A DNA stretch of 15,565 nucleotides, taken from positions 1 through 15,565 of the forward strand of contig JBAWVO010000146.1 in assembly GCA_037147235.1 (NCBI GenBank), read 5' to 3'. The stretch comes from JANXQG01 sp037147235 (GTDB taxonomy: Bacteria > Planctomycetota > Planctomycetia > Pirellulales > Thermoguttaceae). Numbering within the stretch: position 1 is the stretch's first letter; every line of letters begins with the position of its first letter. The position numbers and the translations under genes are program-made. Positions 14,402-15,565 of this stretch are shown here, piece by piece. The notes under the pieces were generated by a model. That model did not search any database, was not told where the DNA came from, and worked only from the letters and a program-made list of their open reading frames with translations.

Positions 14402-14536
14402 TTGAATTACTGGGGTATCCACTTGACTGGCGTGACACTACCCCTTGTGTCGGAAAGTGTACGGGGGTAATTTTCCATTGCCGTGCATACTACGTATTGT
14501 GGTCACGCCAGTCTCCTGGATACCCCGGTTGAATTA
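14402..14536. mobile_element. 119-bp MITE-like element with 27-base TIRs and 8-bp target duplication
   Basis: The direct repeat TTGAATTA occurs at 14402-14409 and 14529-14536. Immediately inside lie terminal inverted repeats, 14410-14436 and 14502-14528. They match at 23 of 27 positions and share GGGGTATCCA and GACTGGCGTGAC as uninterrupted blocks. The element between the duplications is 119 bp and has no coding capacity, so it is a non-autonomous element needing a transposase from elsewhere. The ends start CTGGGG and CCGGGG. Right after the right-hand duplication, TACCCCAG repeats the complement of the element's first eight bases, perhaps a trace of an older insertion or a target preference. 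It stands four bases from the TPR gene's ATG, so it likely displaced that gene's native leader. The family cannot be named from the ends alone. Confidence 0.8.
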
Positions 14537-14580
14537 TACCCCAGCGGCGAGCGCATTGCGAGGGCCTTAATGGCAACTCC

Positions 14581-14627
14581 TGCCACCCTTTAGTGGCATT
14601 GACGTAAATCAATCCCTGTTGGACAAT
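14581..14627 (+). promoter_or_regulatory. Candidate promoter and operator of the toxin-antitoxin pair
   Basis: TTGACG (14599-14604) and GACAAT (14622-14627) lie 17 bases apart, matching five and four of six consensus bases. Two small palindromes surround the -35 box: TGCCAC-CCTTTA-GTGGCA (14581-14598) and ATTGA-CGTAAA-TCAAT (14598-14613). This is the expected position for autorepression by an HTH antitoxin. Transcription would start near 14634, about 45 bases before the first gene. Confidence 0.4.
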
Positions 14628-14678
14628 GGTAATGACTGGCGCGGGACTGGCTGACTGGGTGGTTGCAAAGGAACTGCG

Positions 14679-15014
14679 ATGGCACGGCTGACCGACCCTG
14701 AAATTCTGGCAAGTTTCCAGCACGCTTTGAGTCAGTGGCAGTTCACTGGCTATATCACTTGGAAGCCGATTGCCCGTCAGTGGATCGAACAGAACCTGGA
14801 AGGATTGACAACCCGGTCCATCGGTGAGGCAATGTTTCGTTTTTTTACGGCCGGTGGTGAAATTGACCAAGTCCGCGAAATGCGGTCCCAGTGGAGCGAA
14901 CACCGGTTTCATTACGACTTCCGCATGGATCTGGGCGGACGGCTGCTTTACATCGAAACAATCGTCATTGAAGACGATCCCACTGTTCACGTGGTGAGTA
15001 TCCATGACGCCTGA
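14679..15014 (+). CDS. Putative toxin of a MqsR/MqsA-like pair, family not recognised
   Basis: A 111-residue protein with no clear family match. It begins with helices (LTDPEILASFQHALSQWQF, then IARQWIEQNLEGL), includes a basic middle (REMRSQWSEHRFHYDFRMD, 66-84) and ends in probable beta strands (GGRLLYIETIVIEDDP, VHVVSIHDA). That order of helices then strands, its size and its position suggest a small RNA-targeting toxin of the RelE-like fold, but its sequence does not resemble E. coli MqsR. The main reason for the call is context: it precedes, and overlaps by 11 bases, a YgiT/MqsA-type antitoxin gene, as in mqsRA. AAAGGAA lies five bases before the ATG, a good ribosome site. A DUF4258-like relative is an alternative; a non-toxic partner remains possible. 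Confidence 0.6.
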   Translation: MARLTDPEILASFQHALSQWQFTGYITWKPIARQWIEQNLEGLTTRSIGEAMFRFFTAGGEIDQVREMRSQWSEHRFHYDFRMDLGGRLLYIETIVIEDDPTVHVVSIHDA

Positions 15015-15513
15015 GCAAACCAAGATCACCAAAATGCCGAATTCTCAAGATAAGCTGTTTCCCTGGCGGTGCCCAGAGTGCGGGAAGAATGCAGTGCAAT
15101 CCGCCACGTTGCAACACACTTCGCAAATCAAGCACGATGGTCGGCTTTTTACCGTGGAGATTCCCTGGCTCCGCGTCCCCCAGTGTGGCGCATGCGGCGA
15201 ACTGGTTTTTGACAACGACGCCGACGAGCAGATTGCCCAGGCGTTGCGCGAGCATCTTGGCCTTCTTTCGGGCGATCAGATTCGGAAGAACCGCGATAAT
15301 TTGGGCCTGAGCCAACGGGTTTTGGCCGAGCACCTTGGAGTGGCCTTGGAGACGATCTCGCGATGGGAGAACGGTGCCTTGACTCAGACTCGGGCGATGG
15401 ACCGGTATCTGCGTGTCTACTTCGAGGTGCCGGCCGCTCGCGCTGCGCTGGTGGGACAATTCGGGAGTTCCCACTTGGGAGTTCAGGCCGAAACGTACGC
15501 TGCGAACGGTTAA
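15004..15513 (+). CDS. MqsA/YgiT-type antitoxin: zinc ribbon plus HTH
   Basis: A 169-residue protein. The N-terminal half holds CPEC (C23, C26) and CGAC (C61, C64), a four-cysteine zinc site with spacing close to that of MqsA, which in that family binds the toxin. The C-terminal half is an Xre-type HTH, about 90-140: LSGDQIRKNRDNLGLSQRVL, then AEHLGVALETISRWENGALT, and AMDRYLRVYF. It should neutralise the upstream protein and repress their shared promoter. The ATG at 15004 overlaps the upstream gene (ATGACGCCTGA), a sign of translational coupling, and GGTGAG lies just before it; M11 is a later alternative that would keep both domains. It is longer than typical MqsA (about 131 residues), with extra residues at both ends. 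Confidence 0.85.
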   Translation: MTPEQTKITKMPNSQDKLFPWRCPECGKNAVQSATLQHTSQIKHDGRLFTVEIPWLRVPQCGACGELVFDNDADEQIAQALREHLGLLSGDQIRKNRDNLGLSQRVLAEHLGVALETISRWENGALTQTRAMDRYLRVYFEVPAARAALVGQFGSSHLGVQAETYAANG

Positions 15514-15565
15514 GGATCGGCGCATAAATAACTGTCGTGTTTTGCCCACTCGCCGAGCGGGGGCG

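Noticed and set aside
14545..14678. tRNA or small RNA gene in the gap before the toxin gene
   Set aside because: No cloverleaf arms or T-loop motif could be found; only the short palindromes described as candidate operators.
14490..15032. 180-residue minus-strand ORF opposite the toxin gene
   Set aside because: It runs across the inserted element and the antisense of two coding genes, has no ribosome site and no family features.

Overview
The window looks like chromosomal DNA from a planctomycete, probably of the Pirellulales type. The clues are a DUF1571 protein, a SUMF1/formylglycine-type domain, a large TPR protein with a CxCG zinc ribbon, moderately GC-rich DNA and many long single-gene gaps filled with short tandem repeats. 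This placement is inference from gene content; there is no rRNA or other phylogenetic marker here.

Layout. Positions 1-214 (+) hold the end of a SUMF1-domain gene that is frameshifted near 155-157. Positions 343-7456 (-) hold five genes read leftwards: enolase (6176-7456), a small two-helix membrane protein (5790-6020), a NarL-type response regulator (4870-5514), a DUF1571 protein (3888-4745) and a 1117-residue membrane protein of unknown function (343-3696). Positions 7766-11509 (+) hold psd, pssA, ribE and rsmA. The first two are consecutive steps of phosphatidylethanolamine synthesis; ribE makes riboflavin and rsmA dimethylates 16S rRNA. Convergent to them is a 955-residue TPR protein (11530-14397, -). 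The right end (14679-15513, +) carries an overlapping gene pair shaped like mqsRA: an unassigned small protein followed by a YgiT/MqsA-type zinc-ribbon plus HTH antitoxin.

What is unusual. Most gene junctions carry a short tandem array, nearly always with a 7-base unit but with a different unit sequence each time: 3700-3860 (23 units with no phase slip), 7543-7563, 8733-8760, 8806-8826, 9751-9771, 10406-10440 and 10545-10584. One array has a 9-base unit (4772-4861). Two arrays supply the stop codon of the gene they follow, and one abuts a start codon. At ribE-rsmA two arrays face each other as a roughly 40-base inverted repeat.

The best mobile-element signal is a 119-bp element at 14410-14528. 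It has 27-base imperfect terminal inverted repeats and an exact 8-bp flanking duplication, and it sits four bases upstream of the TPR gene's start codon. Genes pssA, ribE and rsmA also share a C-rich start context (CCTTCCCC or TCCTCCCC directly before ATG) instead of a Shine-Dalgarno sequence, whereas the enolase, small membrane protein and regulator genes do have one.
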